From contig JACDQD010000002.1 of assembly GCA_019843655.1 (NCBI GenBank), positions 5,094,585-5,158,584 on the forward strand: a stretch of DNA of 64,000 bases. The letters run 5' to 3'. The notes under the pieces are model-generated. The model was not told the DNA's origin. It saw only the letters and a program-made list of their open reading frames with translations, and ran no database searches. This document shows positions 49,301 through 62,490 of this stretch, in pieces. Position 1 is the first letter of the stretch. Each line of letters begins with the position of its first letter. The position numbers were made by a program, and so were the translations under genes. The DNA is from Lethocerus indicus. Its lineage: Eukaryota; Arthropoda; Insecta; Hemiptera; Belostomatidae.

Positions 49301-52015
49301 TAACTGTTATGTCATTCTTCGTAATCGAACTAATTTAATAGTTAGAGCCTGAAATTCCGGTTATACCGAAGTCTATGAAGTGCAATGTAATTAGTAATGC
49401 TTGCACATTTTATCAGTTCCGTTGTTTAGTCCTGAATGGGGCTATATCTATATATCTTGTGTTGAGTTCTCAGCACGTGTTGTCGCTTGTCAAAGAAGTC
49501 CTAAAACTAAATATTTGCTTGTTGTACATGCTTTGACATCGTTCCGTCCTCGTGTGTTTGTTAAATAATAACAGTGCATTTTCTTGAGACACCGTCTCAT
49601 TTGATGGCTAATTTCCCCTGTACGATACTTAACTTTTTATCTTTAACAGTATTTTCAAAGCACTGGAGAAATCGATTAGTCCTCAATTCCATTAGTTCCG
49701 GGCCCGAACGTTTATATCTGGTCCGTCAGATCTCGTCACACTGATTTGCATACGGAACGGCTTTTAAAGAATTATTAATTTAACATTGTACAGTCGGAAA
49801 ATATAAAAAGATACACAAATGTTGATAGTATGACGATGAAATGATGACATGATTTAGAGGCGTTCATTTTTCAGGGTTTGTTTATCGAAATCGTCGTGTT
49901 GGAACGACATCCGGTTTGCCAGATTAATGAGGAAATAATTTTACATCATTTACAGGACTGTTTATGAAATCTGAAAGATTATATGACATTATAAATTAAG
50001 TTATTAATAATACAATAATGAATACAGAAATAACGGTTTTTATTTAGATATGTAGGAAGTATATAGTAATAAATTATCACTGCTCTTGCGGCTTTCTTTG
50101 TGATGTTAGACTAATTTCTTATTCCTACCCTTTTAACTATTTTTGCCTGAATAATATAGAAAGGAACTTACTAAAAGAATAGAGAAAATGCTGTCAGTGT
50201 TATTCATTCCTACCGATAGAATTCCACTGAAACCGTTCTAGCTGAAGACTAGATGGAGAAGTAGACAATGTCGAGAGCGAGGTTATTTCTTACCGCCAGT
50301 ACCATAAAATCAGTCAATAATTGTTATGAATCAATAAAATCGATGAACTGAATGGATAATCCATTCCGTTAATCCATTTCTTCCTTGGAGCTCTTTTTAA
50401 CGTCCTAGATTCACGGTAGATTGAAACAAACAGCTATCAAAATGTAAATATTATTCATCATCGTTTTATTATCACGCTAAGGACCGATGGTGAGGAAATA
50501 CCGACCGTTTTCATTATGCCGGCTACTAAACAATCCTACCGACGGTTAATTATAGTCGTCGCTACATTTATTCGAATATAAAATTTAGTTTTGATTTATT
50601 GGCAGCATTGTGCGAAGTTCTTGCGCCAATGCAAGATTATCCCCCTCAACCAGAAATAATTGAGACAGTCGGCTGTTGACAGCGACCCCACGGTTTCGAC
50701 AAACGAGGCAGATCAGATGTTATAGGATAAATCATTATGGGATAGTAGATACAGTGAGAATGCGGTCGACACAAAAACTGAAGTTTCCAATTTTTTATCA
50801 CCCCTGCTTTCCATTCTAAATGATTAATTCGATATTAATTACTTTTAGCGACTATTCTATAGTAGTCTAAACCGAAGAGTTTAGGTTGGTTAAATAATAT
50901 GAGTTTAGCAGAGTTGTGTCAATCGTAAGACATTTATCGGGCCCTCTATGAGAATTTGAGATTAGACAACTTATTCAGAATTTGTAACATTTTTTCAACG
51001 CACACAAACATTTTTTCTGGTTGCATAAATATTTTCACATTTATTTACATTTTAAATATAGGAGGTATTGTAATTACCAAATTAGTATGTGTTACGTCAT
51101 TGTAAGAGTTATCCTTTGGAAGTTGATAGCTATCAGTGACTATTATGCTGTATCAGGTTACCGAAATTATATTCAAATTATTATTTATCCTAATGCCCGT
51201 CGTTATCAATGTCGTACTATCTCTTACACCTTTTGGTTACGGCTAGAAGCTCTGGAAATGAATAAAATGTAGAAACTTATTTTAACAAGTTTATTAAGGA
51301 ACATATGGATCTTCACCTATAATACCAACTGTGCTAATGTTCCAGCTGGAGCTGTTTGCCCTCATGGGCTTACTTCGAGTGTATTGTTCTTTTCCTTATC
51401 GCACAACATACTATATTGAGAATCATAATTCACGAAGCGTTTCCTCCACGTAGACATTAAGGAAAACCAAAATGGCCCGAGATGAAGTCTTTTAGCGAAA
51501 CTCAAAACACTTCTTTGGTTGACATTAAACGAATCAACTCGAAAATCTTAAATGACGAGCTTTCTTAAAGCATTTCTAGTCATTTTGAAAACAATACGGC
51601 ATAACAAAATATTTTCGTAAGAATTAATTTGGAATGTTTTTTTAATAATTACCGCGAGGAAAATATTCGTCTCTTAATTTCATTATACGTTAACAGGCAG
51701 GGAGGCTTAACAGAGTGACTCGGGGATGAGGTAGTTTCGAAAGGGGCGGCTAAGGCGATTAGCCAAGCGCGCCAAAGAGGGAAGTCCGAAGAATTGAATA
51801 TCTCAAATTGCCATTCTCGGCGGTCGTCTCGAAAGAAAAACAACACGGTCATGACATGTAACACGGATAATTATATATCTGACGCGTGTAGTTTGATAAC
51901 GGTGACGAGCTGACGGATTCGGGGGTTTTCGATTGTTCAGTCGGCGATACAAAAGCTGTCAAGAGGGCGTTTATTTATTAATGGGCTATAGGAGGGAATA
52001 GTTGCTTGTACTCAC

Positions 52016-52062
52016 CATTGTACGGTAGCGGCTGCCATATAGAAGAGGAGCGGTCGCATCAT
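52016..52062 (-). CDS. Wnt10: Wnt10 coding exon 1 (start codon and signal peptide)
   Basis: Tandem ATGs at 52062 and 52059 open a frame MMRPLLFYMAAATVQ followed by TG, then a consensus donor CAATG|GTGAGT at 52016/52015. TG plus the G at 29166 gives Trp16, so phase 2 matches the exon 2 acceptor. A TAG at 52068-52066, two codons before the first ATG, closes the frame upstream and fixes the start. Together with the first residues of exon 2 the N-terminus has a basic residue and a hydrophobic core (about residues 5-22), a reasonable secretory signal; every mature cysteine then adds up to 24, as expected for a Wnt. The joined coding sequence is exactly 407 codons. No homology supports so short a peptide on its own, so the call rests on phase, splice consensus, strand, position and signal character. 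Confidence 0.82.
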
Positions 52063-52149
52063 CCCCTAGGAGGTGTCATGGGGGTGGGGGGGCGGTGTTG
52101 TCCGGGCGGTGGTCGCCTGGCGGCATCGTAGCGTGGACTGTGTGCCGCC

Positions 52150-52193
52150 GGTGGTGGTGGTGGTGGTGGTGGTGCTGGTGGTGGTGGTGGTGG
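52150..52193. repeat. (GGT)n trinucleotide repeat, CAC on the Wnt10 sense strand
   Basis: Fourteen or so GGT units on the plus strand with one GCT interruption, 90-130 bp upstream of the Wnt10 start codon. Confidence 0.95.
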
Positions 52194-52210
52194 CTGCCGC
52201 TGCCGCTGGC

Positions 52211-52317
52211 CGCCCGCCTCCCGCCTCCCGCCACCCGCCACCCGCCACCCGCCTCCGGGGTGGCCTTCCTCACGCCCCACCGCCCCACCCCTTCTCGCAA
52301 CCCCACCCCACCCCACC
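52211..52317 (-). promoter_or_regulatory. G-quadruplex-prone G-tract array on the Wnt10 sense strand
   Basis: CCC runs on the plus strand at 52213-15, 20-22, 27-29, 34-36, 41-43 and 48-50 have an exact 7-bp period, giving (GGGN4)6 on the minus strand. A second set, three GGGG runs separated by single T, lies at 52301-52314. Both satisfy or nearly satisfy standard intramolecular G4 patterns on the sense strand of Wnt10. Confidence 0.7.
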
Positions 52318-52553
52318 TCTCCTTTCCTCTTACTTCTCTCCTTTATAGTCTTTATTCTCCTACTACTACTCCTCGCGCTTCTATTTATTTCCCTTCTCTT
52401 TCCTCTCCCTAAACCCGCCCTGCCCCCGCGGAGGATGCCCTCTATCCTGTAGGGATGCATCCGCTAATAAGGGGGGAGAGCGGTCGCCCTTCCGGTAAAC
52501 GTCTTACAGTTCTATTGTCGGCACGAAACCTGCGCAAAATCCATACCTGCCAG

Positions 52554-52560
52554 TTATATA
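52554..52560 (-). promoter_or_regulatory. TATA-like element upstream of Wnt10
   Basis: The minus strand reads CTATATAACTGG, with TATATAA at 52560-52554, about 490 bp before the Wnt10 start codon. No clear initiator follows at the usual distance, so this is only a candidate. Confidence 0.2.
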
Positions 52561-54639
52561 GATCGATTTGTAGAAGCATCGCAGTCTGAGAAGATAATTA
52601 TACAGTTCCTAGGCACTGAAAGAAAATATCTCGAATGCTGACCATTTAAGGGATCTAAAAGCATTGGTGAAAGCCTCTACATATAGAGAGATATTGGTAG
52701 GTTTCATTTTGAGTAAGAACTGTACACGTGCAGACTCTGGTAAGTTAGTGTCAGGCGCATGCTGTCAGCAATTTTATGATGACATTTATCTTCATATGAA
52801 GAATCCTGCCACCAAAACAGAAAATGTTAATACATTTGCCGACGACAGTGCTTTCATGCTTATGTACTAACGCTTATATACTTGCTTACGAAACTCATAT
52901 TAATATGCGGGCTGATTTCGGCTTCCGTTGGACACTGTATAGGTTTATTTAACTTACATTTCATGATAGATACACTATGTCTATGTATTCAGTATTGTGT
53001 TTATTATTTAATAATCTCAAGAGAATTCACAATACAATTCTGGACATGAATGGTTGAGATATTAGGCGATGAGTACTTGCAAAAAATGTGTTTATTAGTG
53101 TTGTATGTAACGCAGGATTGAGTACTAAAAAAATGTCGATGGGTTAAACACTTGAGAGGTTATACGCGGCAAGCAACATAAGGGTCCAAAATTGATGGAT
53201 TGCCTCTCCACCGGCTTAAACCCTTCGAAGATTAATCGATATATAATGAGTATTTACAAAATAAAAGAAAATATGAGAACCCGAGTACAGGATTACTGTG
53301 TGTGATATACTGTCAGGGGCTCACGTGGCAAGTTTTCCTTTTTATTTCATCTGTCATATGTTTGAGAAAATTGAAGTAAGTGGTTCATAACAGAAAGCCT
53401 TCCTTGGGATTAGAATTGCCTCGGATCGAACAATAAAATTGCTATTATAATATAATAATTATATGGTCGTTAATCGTGAGCAATTTTTGTTACTGCAATA
53501 ACAGTTATAGTACTAACCTCGTGTGAGAATATTACGCCATCGGAGAAACCTGAATTAGTAAAGACTGTTATTCATAGTGTTGACATACTCAACTCTCAAT
53601 CATTACCGACTGGTACCGATCTAGAGCACAGACTGGGTTTAAGAGAATTAAAGCGCCTCTGTTTTTTAATGTAATGAGGACAGTTATTCAGAAAGCTGCC
53701 CATGAAACGCTCTATGATGTAGAGCAATCCGCTTTCCTACTTCCACTTTGAATGTTTCCGGCACAAGGAATAAGCCAGGTCGAGTCCATTAGGATGGTTC
53801 GTGCATCGATAAATAGGTCAACCATGAATTTTAAGTCTTCCAATCTATTCCTGACCTGGAATTGAATAAACATATTTTTTGTCATTTATAACATTTTTTG
53901 TGTTAATAACGATGGTCATTTTGTCATTCGTTTGTAAATGTTATAATTCCCAACCACAAGCACTTATATAACAATTGAATCTAATAAGTTCATTGCATCT
54001 AATCATAGAATGTACAGTAAAAACGATGAAGAAAAACAATATTTCTAGTATTCTTTTCCTGGTTTTTCTCGTTTGAGTTTCCCTGTTCCCCGACTATTTG
54101 AAGGACGTTTGACGATTTGCAATTCACTCCTTCCGACTGTTAATAATTTGTTAATGATATTACTTATTATTTCTCGAGTAATTACTAATGATCATGACTT
54201 CATAAATGTTTTGATAAATTAGGTATATCTGAATTTCTGTCCTTTATAAAGAGCTCCGAATGTACTCAACAGCGTTGTTGTGATTTTTATCTCGTTTATA
54301 TATACAACTATGGCTCATGTAGAGGTGAACTAGTGTGGATTGCGGATGGAAAAGACTTGGGAGTGGCGCAACAACGTCGTTACGCTCGGTTGCGACACAA
54401 CTACAAATTGGATCGATTACTGTTGAGGAAATGCGCAACGTTTACATTTCGCAGATGCAGTGTCGTTTACGATCATTGCCTTTATGACATTTAGAAGTAC
54501 CATGTCAAATTCTTATAACGACCGTTATGTAAATTTCAATTTTTTTCCAATTTCACTAACACGTCTTTTGAATCGTTTTCATTAACTCGAAGTATTCTTC
54601 AGGACAGAAAAATGTATTTAATTTTTAATTACACTTCTT

Positions 54640-54641
<2 letters not shown>

Positions 54642-54688
<47 letters not shown>
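54642..54688. repeat. (AT)23 microsatellite
   Basis: AT dinucleotide tract of 47 bp. Confidence 0.98.
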
Positions 54689-54690
<2 letters not shown>

Positions 54691-55926
54691 CGTTATTCCT
54701 ACTTGATTATTCGTAGTATCTGAACATTGATTTATTCCCCAGCTCCATGGAATTAATAATTCCAAAAGCAAAGTTCAAGCGTAAAATGACTTTCCGTATC
54801 AAAAATGCTTTCATGGCTGATCTAAAGTGGAATTGAACAAAATAAAAGTAAGCTGCGCGGATTCTGTTTTATCGTTGAGGAGCGTTTCAAATATGTATTT
54901 TACAAATTGTCAGCCATCGATGGGGCCAGTGCAGATAATTGAATCGTGACTGCCAGGGCAATTTGGCGGACCTCTGCGTACCTAAATTGTACTCTTAATT
55001 AATAAGTAATTCATGTTTCCAGCTTCCCGTCTCCCGAATTAGCATTTAATTGCCAGACAAAATGATATTAATGGCCCTACCGAGTGACTTGTCAGAGGAT
55101 GGTGGGAGTGAATCACCACCCTACCCTTCATTACATAAATACACCATATATTCAAAATTTGTAACATTACATTTTTCGCTCAATTAAATATGATGGAATA
55201 TTTACATTCCCAGTATCTGTAAAAAATGATAATTTTCCTTAGGACTACCATTTTAAAAAAAGTTTTTTTAATTATCTGCTTGGCAGATTGCATATGTAGT
55301 ATGGGTATTGACTTGCACACTGTACGATCCTATAACAAAACATTACTTTGCTTGATTTATCCGTCGAATAGGCTATTAAAATTTAAAAATTCTTCAGACT
55401 AGAATGTACACTCCCAACGGTGTCGTAAATTTCCACAGCAATAATTCCATGATGATTATTCTTCATCGTAATTAACAATTCCCATATTGATTCCTGGTAA
55501 CCCATGAAATAGATGATTACTCGGGAAACGTGGGTATACATCGTAAGCCCGATAAGCACCGAAACGCATTACAGTTATAGTTCTATTCGTAACTTATGAC
55601 ATGATCGTTTTAAGATGAGTTTGACCTCGGTACCAGGATGAAACGAACATCGAAAGTGGATCGGATCGTTCGGAATAAACTGCTGAAATAATGATGCGTC
55701 GCGGGAGTTGAGTCACTGGTGGAAATAAAATACGCCAACATATACAATGCGAACATCTATGAATGAACATTGAACCGAAGCTCGAGCAGATTACGTCAAT
55801 TTTGATTGTTGGGGGGGATGGTCGGAAGGTCGGCGGATGAGGCAACCAGGATGTGTCTGTGTCTGTGACACACATCCCAACCCTCAATAAGCCTGGCTAA
55901 ATTTAGCTCATCTCAAACACCAGATA

Positions 55927-55980
55927 TGAGAGAGAGAAAGAGAGAGAAGGAGGGAGGGAGGGGTGGAGGGAGTGAGAGAG
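55927..55980. repeat. GA-rich repeat
   Basis: Irregular GAGA/GGAG tract on the plus strand. Confidence 0.85.
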
Positions 55981-58620
55981 TTTGAAGTAGGAGAAGCGCA
56001 TTATGACGGAGTGAGGAGGAGGCGGAAGGAGAGGTCGATTAGCATATAATTAGCTAAGACAATGGGCCAGAGGAGGATGATACGAGAAGCGTCGCCGTGT
56101 AACCAGGCATTGTTATAATAATGACATTACGTGGTAGCCGGGGAGTCTCCCATCGTAACGAGAGACCACCTACATACCTTTAGAAAACGCCAGAAGCCAC
56201 CTACTCCGGAGAGTAGAATGTAAAAAATCTCAATGGGTAATCGCACTGTTCTTAAGCATCTGGCAGTTCGAATCAAAATACTTGCGTATATCTCGGGTCA
56301 CAGACCCGGGAAAAATCTCACAAGAAAATCTCCTCCGTCTCTATCCCACTCCTTTAGAATGGTGGAAAGGACATTGTAGAATTTTTGTATTCATTCATTT
56401 CTGTTTGGTCTTTCTTTGGCTTTCGACTGTGGCCGCTAATCAATCCTATCTTCTCAGTCTCAAGACCACACATTAAACAGATATGTTCTTAATGAGTCTG
56501 AAACCCTTCCCCCTGGGTGTTAATGCCAATTAATGAATCTTAACAGTGTACTGTTAATACCTTAGTAATTGTGAGGGGTGATGTTGAGTGTTATATATCC
56601 GTGTATTCAAAGTGTTCCGACATTTAATTTGAGGTAGTATCGTTGGATCGCTAAGACCAGTGCACCGTTGGCACCTCCTGCGGAGACTCTGTACTATTTC
56701 CCACTGCAGTTTTAATAATGTTACTAAAGGTAATTAGATATCCAGTAAAACTGTGTAATGCAGAGAGGTGTTCAGGTGTAGCACAGACAATAGTTAAATA
56801 GTAATTAAACAATATATTTTCGCCTTGGTACTATACTGTGAATTCGGTGTTCTACTTAGGAGTTGATAAAAAATTACAACTTAAAAAAATTACAATTTAT
56901 TACAAATACAATTGAAAGTAGAAGGAAAAATATGTATATATGTTGTAGTTGTAAGTAATGTGTATAGGACAATAATTTGTTTAGCGTTGTTTCCTCTGTA
57001 GCCGGCGCTTGTCACAATGAACCCGCAATGCTACCTTGGGAATTCATCCTTATCCGTGTCCCTCACTGGAAAGCTTATCCGTTCGATTGATTAGCAACTA
57101 CATATGATGTATCTCACGGGACAATTTACAAATCCTAATATTTAGTGAAATGGGTATCCATTACATTCGTAATAACCATCCTAATGAACCACCTTAATGA
57201 ATCTTTGAGTAATACTTTAGATAAAATTTGGTATTTACACTGCTTTATAATTGATGAAAATCTCGAAACACTGAAGGAACCTTGAAGGCATGCCTGTCTA
57301 CGGTTTTATTTCTCCATTCACTTCGCACAGGCAGTGGTACGGAATGGATAATTGTCGTCATTTTCCCATTATGTCCAACTTGCGAAAGTTCCCACGCACT
57401 TCACCAATGTGAAAATCCAGTTTGTTTCCAAATAAATCTGTCTGAAATCTAGAGGTGTTGTTATTATTGTTCTACAATCAATAATATTGAACAGTCTGTT
57501 ATTCTATTGCTGGGTAACGAATAGTATATTTTTTCTAATCTGTATTTTGTCGTCTATCTCCATTTCTTGTATACCCATTATAGATTGTTACAATTGGAAC
57601 ATATTACGAATAATACAATTGGATCCCCAGCTATATTTACTTTCTTAAATTACTATTTAAAATGCTATAAGTCTAAATTATCTTGGTGTCTGACTTCCAC
57701 TAGAGTGGCCGGCGTGACATTTCCAGGCATCAGTCAGTCGAGTGTTCTACGAGTACAGATTGAATCCGGCTATCGTGTACCAAATGATTAATATCATATT
57801 TGACGTAGAATGCCCATTTCCCTTGACAGGATGATGTATGAATAATCTTGAATAGCCAGTGATGACTACGAAACAACCGCGCAGTGAGTCGTACTATAAT
57901 AAGGACAGTGTTAATTGTGTCATAATACTAGGTCTAGTGAATTTCATCTACAATTATAATATGAAACGTAATTATGACATGCCATCGAATCGTCTTGTTT
58001 AATGGAATAAGAACAAACGCCGAGGCTTCTTATTTTTGAGGTAAATTATCACAGTATAAATGAGTTACTGGGTACTTACGTGAATTCATATCATTTCATG
58101 TTCAGAGCCTATTATTAATACGAATTCGATTGAAAATAATTAATCCTCGGTAGATACGAAATATATGTACCAAAGATTACATCAAAATGAAAGCAAAGGA
58201 ATAAGTTTAAAGTTATTTATTTAAAATATATAGAATTAAAAAAACAGGTATGTGTTTAAATAAAAACAGACGTCAATATAGACGTGCTGGTACTATAATA
58301 TCTTCTCGTTAACTTCGAATGTGTAACGTATTATTTTATTACAATCATTTTTATACTCGGTGTCTCATTAAGATTCTTCCCTTTCCGAATACACAAAACT
58401 GGAAAGAGGGAGTTAAAAAATGATAGCGACCCACCTGGGAGGCCGGATTAACTCCTAGAATTTACGACCGGGTCGAACGATGTAATATTTTGAAGGCCTA
58501 GTCACCTTATAAATTCGGATTTCGTTTCCAGGTAAATCCTCCGGGTCCGTTAGAAACTTTTCGTGGTGCCCGTTTTTCGTTTTATTTTTTGAACAATTTA
58601 TTCCGATTATTGAATATGGG

Positions 58621-58960
58621 GCGGTGGCGGTAGTGTCGGTGTGGGGGAGGGGATGGCCGGGGGCGTTGCCTGCGGACGAGTGGGGAGGGGGCCGGGCGCC
58701 GGGTGGGGAGGGGGCCTCCCATTGGCCGGCGCCCCACTCTCACCCCCTGGCCCCCTTCGCCGGCAAATGGAGCTCGCCCTTCGACCTCACCCGGCTCTAA
58801 TTCAACGCCGCCCCTCCCTCTCCCACCCCAGTCTTATCCTCGATTTACCACCCGAATCGTCCACGGCCATTGACTTCGCCGATGACCGGAAAAGAAGTTC
58901 CTCGACCGCGAACTGGAACGACGGAGCCGCTGAATTATACGACCGCGTCTCCAACTTGGA
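58621..58960. other. GC-rich, CpG-containing block upstream of Wnt10
   Basis: About 340 bp, very GC-rich against AT-rich flanks, with G-tracts on the plus strand in the first 100 bp, C-tracts later and a CCATTGGCCGG motif (inverted CCAAT). It may be a promoter- or enhancer-like island 6.6 kb upstream of the Wnt10 start. The long plus-strand frame across it (from 58641) has no recognisable domain. Confidence 0.4.
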
Positions 58961-61900
58961 ACCGACTGATAATTTCGTCATATCATTTCTATCGTACTCG
59001 TCGGTTGGATAATTGTTCAGACATTATAAATGACGTGTCATATATAGCAGCGTTATAGAAATTCGAAATTATCGCATATTATATATTTCAGTATGGGGCC
59101 TATTACCTTATGAAAGCAATATATGATTAGTACTATCCCATTTGTAATCGGTGACACTTTTTCCCGTGTTCTCTCTCTTTTTATATAGTTTGTAAATACT
59201 GGGAGTTTCGCTCTGAATGGGGGGGTATTTATATACAATAAATAAAGCAGATTTACGCCATCATCTGACAAATTATATTCGCATTGATAGTTGATACTGC
59301 ATAGTTATATTGTAGTAATTATTTTATTCTACCCGAGATGACTATGCATTATTGAAAAGGTCAGACTGGAAGCTGAGTATTGAATGAACCTCAGATACCG
59401 TTGAGTTTCACGGTTCCACATTGTTCCGATTTGCTATTCTTAAATATTTTTCTCTTCTTATTTTATCTTTCTTATACATTTTATAAAATCGACGTTATTG
59501 GATAAGGAGGTTGGAAAAGATAATTCAATCCGTTATTGCATCCTCGATCTTGCACGAAGAAATTCTACAACCGCACCTCTATCGCGACAGGCCACAGTAT
59601 ATTTATGCGATTTCATCGGAAAGTCGACGTTATAAAAAATGGCCAAGAGGAGAAATTCAAAGATGGCCATCTTGCACGATAGCTACGACAAAATGGAGTC
59701 CTTCCGAGGAGAGGGACATGAGGTATGAGGAAGTGGGGGAGGGGGGGTGGCGGTGTTTCGAAAGCTGTTATTAGGTTATGGGGCCGGACGACGACCACTG
59801 CCCAGTGATCATATTCATTAAGAAGTGACGTTCGGACAGGAGAAGGAAGAATAAGGAGACGAGCGAAGGGGAACGGGCGGGAGAGTGGTGGGAGAATAAC
59901 AACAAAATGGTGTATAATTAGATGGGGTCGTGCAAAGCGGGAGGCGCGAGTTATTTGTTGTTGGGGCTGGGGGGGAAGAGCCGTCAGCGAGTAATGATTA
60001 TTAATTTGAGTGTGGAGTAAGTGACGTGGGGGCCCCCCCCTGGGTGGTCCACGGCCCACCCTTACATTACTTCCTTCTCCAATATATCCCTACCTCCTCC
60101 CTCCACTCTCTCTCTCTCCTGACTTTTTAAGCTTCCATCTTGTTTTCTCTCCGCTCTCTCCCACATCATTTTAATTTAATCCTCCTTTAAACTATTTTGT
60201 TGGCCCATAAACACGGCAGACGTGGAGAGGTTTAAAAATGTGACAGTCTGAGTGTTCGGGAATCATCAAGTGGTACTTAGTACCTATTCGACTTTTTCAA
60301 TGAGCCATCTGGATCACACGGTTAATATTCCTAACCAATACATTCTATAGCATTTAGACACGTATATAACATTTATTATTTTTCGTACATTGTATTGAAA
60401 ACATTAAAGACTAACAGACTGACTGTTCTTAGAACTAATCACAATGGCGAAAAAACTGTCGCAGTTGAGGATAAACAACCTATAAACGAATTCTCGTGTT
60501 ATTCCATTTCTGCCTAATTTTCATGAAAAGTGGAATCTGGCGAAAAATACAATTTAAATGTCTCCATAAAAAATTTATAATAATTTGTTATTATAGTAAA
60601 TTATTTTTTCAATTTATTTATTTATAATATGATATAAAAAGTGTATTTTAAAAGTGTATAAGTGTACCATTGTTCACATCATTGCACTTAATGGCTATAT
60701 TAAGATAAGATTTCAAATAATGAGAGAACACTCGATAAAACATTGGCTTCGCAGTTTATTTCTCTGCACTACTACTTAATTGTAACTCATATTTTATAGA
60801 AAATGAAAATTTTGAAGCGACCATTAGGAGTGATGGATTCAAAATAATGTCAATACGTATTCTGCTTAGTTAACTAATTTCCGGAATTTGCTTCCGGGTG
60901 AGAATACCTCGCTGATGGTCTCTGCATTGCGAACATATATCAGTGTTTTTGTATTACAAACAATAAGTTATATACGAACATAAAATATCCGTGGGTAAAT
61001 CATTTTGATGAATACCTGGCATAGTCTTTTGTAATGCGTTAGGTCAGACGGGTTTTTTTTAAGACTAAAGATGTCCCGGGAACAACCCTGTAGGGAACGA
61101 TATATATCCTGTTAATATACATATTGGGGTCCGAATGTAGGAGGGGAAGAAAAAGGATGGGATTGTCGGCAGCCGGAGGGGTGCATATTAAGACATTGTT
61201 GGGATGTCTGCTCCCGGGTCACCCTCGAATATTCGATAGCAGCGCAGGGGGAGGATATGCTTTTCATCACGGCTCCCGCCAACCTTGCCCTCTCTAGATT
61301 CTTGTTCTGATCGAATATCAGGACAATTCCGGTATTCAGTTTTTCAATACTAAAATACAATCCATGAACTATTGCACGGTAGATCGCAATATTTTCCATA
61401 CGTCATTATCTCCTTTTCAAGTCCCTTAATCAAAGTTTTGTAAAAATTATACAAGGAGTCTGAAAGGATATATCTGTAGGATATACTGTTTTAAATTTGT
61501 CTGGATGATTTTTCAAGTAACATACAACTAACAGTCTGTTATCACTGCGGTTTAATTATTTTTTAACGGACAAATAGTATGACTTTGTTGCATAGTTCTT
61601 TCTGTCGACTTCACTCACCCCTCTGCGTAATCGTGTTTACAAGAGGTTTAATTTATACAACAATAATTAATCTTGTTTATATAACTTTTATCGATTTGCC
61701 CGTTTAGTATTTACAGATTTTTCTGTTCTAAATTAAATATAGATAGAATTCTCGAGTGTAAAGCTAATATATTATGAGATTTTCCTAGTAAGTTAAGTAT
61801 CTTTATAGAATAATTCAAATCGGCTTATTTACTTAACTTAGGCTCGAGATATTCAAGCATACAAAATTAACAGTTAGTCCAAATATTAGCCTCCCGTGAT

Positions 61901-62472
61901 GCTTAACGTGTACTCAGGTTTCCTGCTCCAATATTGATTGAATCCCCTAATTTGGTTAGAACTCGTTACTGGAAATTAAATTTGAAGGCCGGAGGCCCCG
62001 TCGTGGGTCTCGACGGAGCCCTCAAAGGGTTGAAGAATGTGTTTGCTTTATTAGTGGGGTGGGGGACATCAAAGCGAGTACAGGGATAAGCTCGTGGATC
62101 AATGGGAGGAGGCTCGCCTATTTAGAAAGCGTCCATCCCATGGGATATCGATTCCCCGTACACTTGTCAACACATCACAATGCTTTATTGTCTGAATGTT
62201 TTTTCTATCTCCCCGCTCGGCTTGTCAGAACCGTTGATGAAACTACAAAGGATATCCGTAAGAGGCACTTTGGAAACGAGGTAATATCAAATTGGACCCA
62301 GTAGCGGTGCCTTAAATTCGGGGTAGGGGTGACTCGTTTCGAAATTAAAAATCCTACGGCGTACGAAGATAAAAAGGCCACTTGTTGAAGTATTAAATTA
62401 GTTGGGAAAGTTGCTAATGCTATTTAAAGCTTTATATCAATAAATAATTACACATATCAAAATCTCTGAGTG

Positions 62473-62490
62473 CAAGCTCTGTCGAGCTTG
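62473..62490. repeat. Perfect 7-bp hairpin with 4-nt loop
   Basis: CAAGCTC, loop TGTC, GAGCTTG. Confidence 0.8.

Larger units (their letters stand above)
52063..52460 (-). promoter_or_regulatory. GC-rich Wnt10 5' leader/proximal promoter block with uORFs
   Basis: On the sense strand this block reads, in order: C/T-poor GGGGT repeats, six GGG runs spaced exactly 7 bp, a CAC trinucleotide repeat, then the start region. Two short uORFs lie just before the start: one begins at 52125-52123 (MPPGDHRPDNTAPPPP, ending at TGA 52078-52076), the second at 52079-52077 (six codons, ending TGA 52061-52059, overlapping both Wnt10 ATGs). Whether they are transcribed depends on the unknown transcription start. 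Confidence 0.45.

Noticed and set aside
52059..52460. 133-codon minus-strand ORF overlapping the Wnt10 5' region
   Set aside because: Arises from stop-poor GC repeats; ends inside the Wnt10 start region in another frame.
52664..52870. Small plus-strand ORF containing FADDS, reminiscent of the reverse transcriptase FxDD motif
   Set aside because: No other reverse transcriptase motif lies upstream or downstream in any frame; a four-residue match is not enough.
58641..59012. 123-codon plus-strand ORF in the GC-rich island
   Set aside because: Gly/Pro-rich composition from G- and C-tracts, no recognisable domain.
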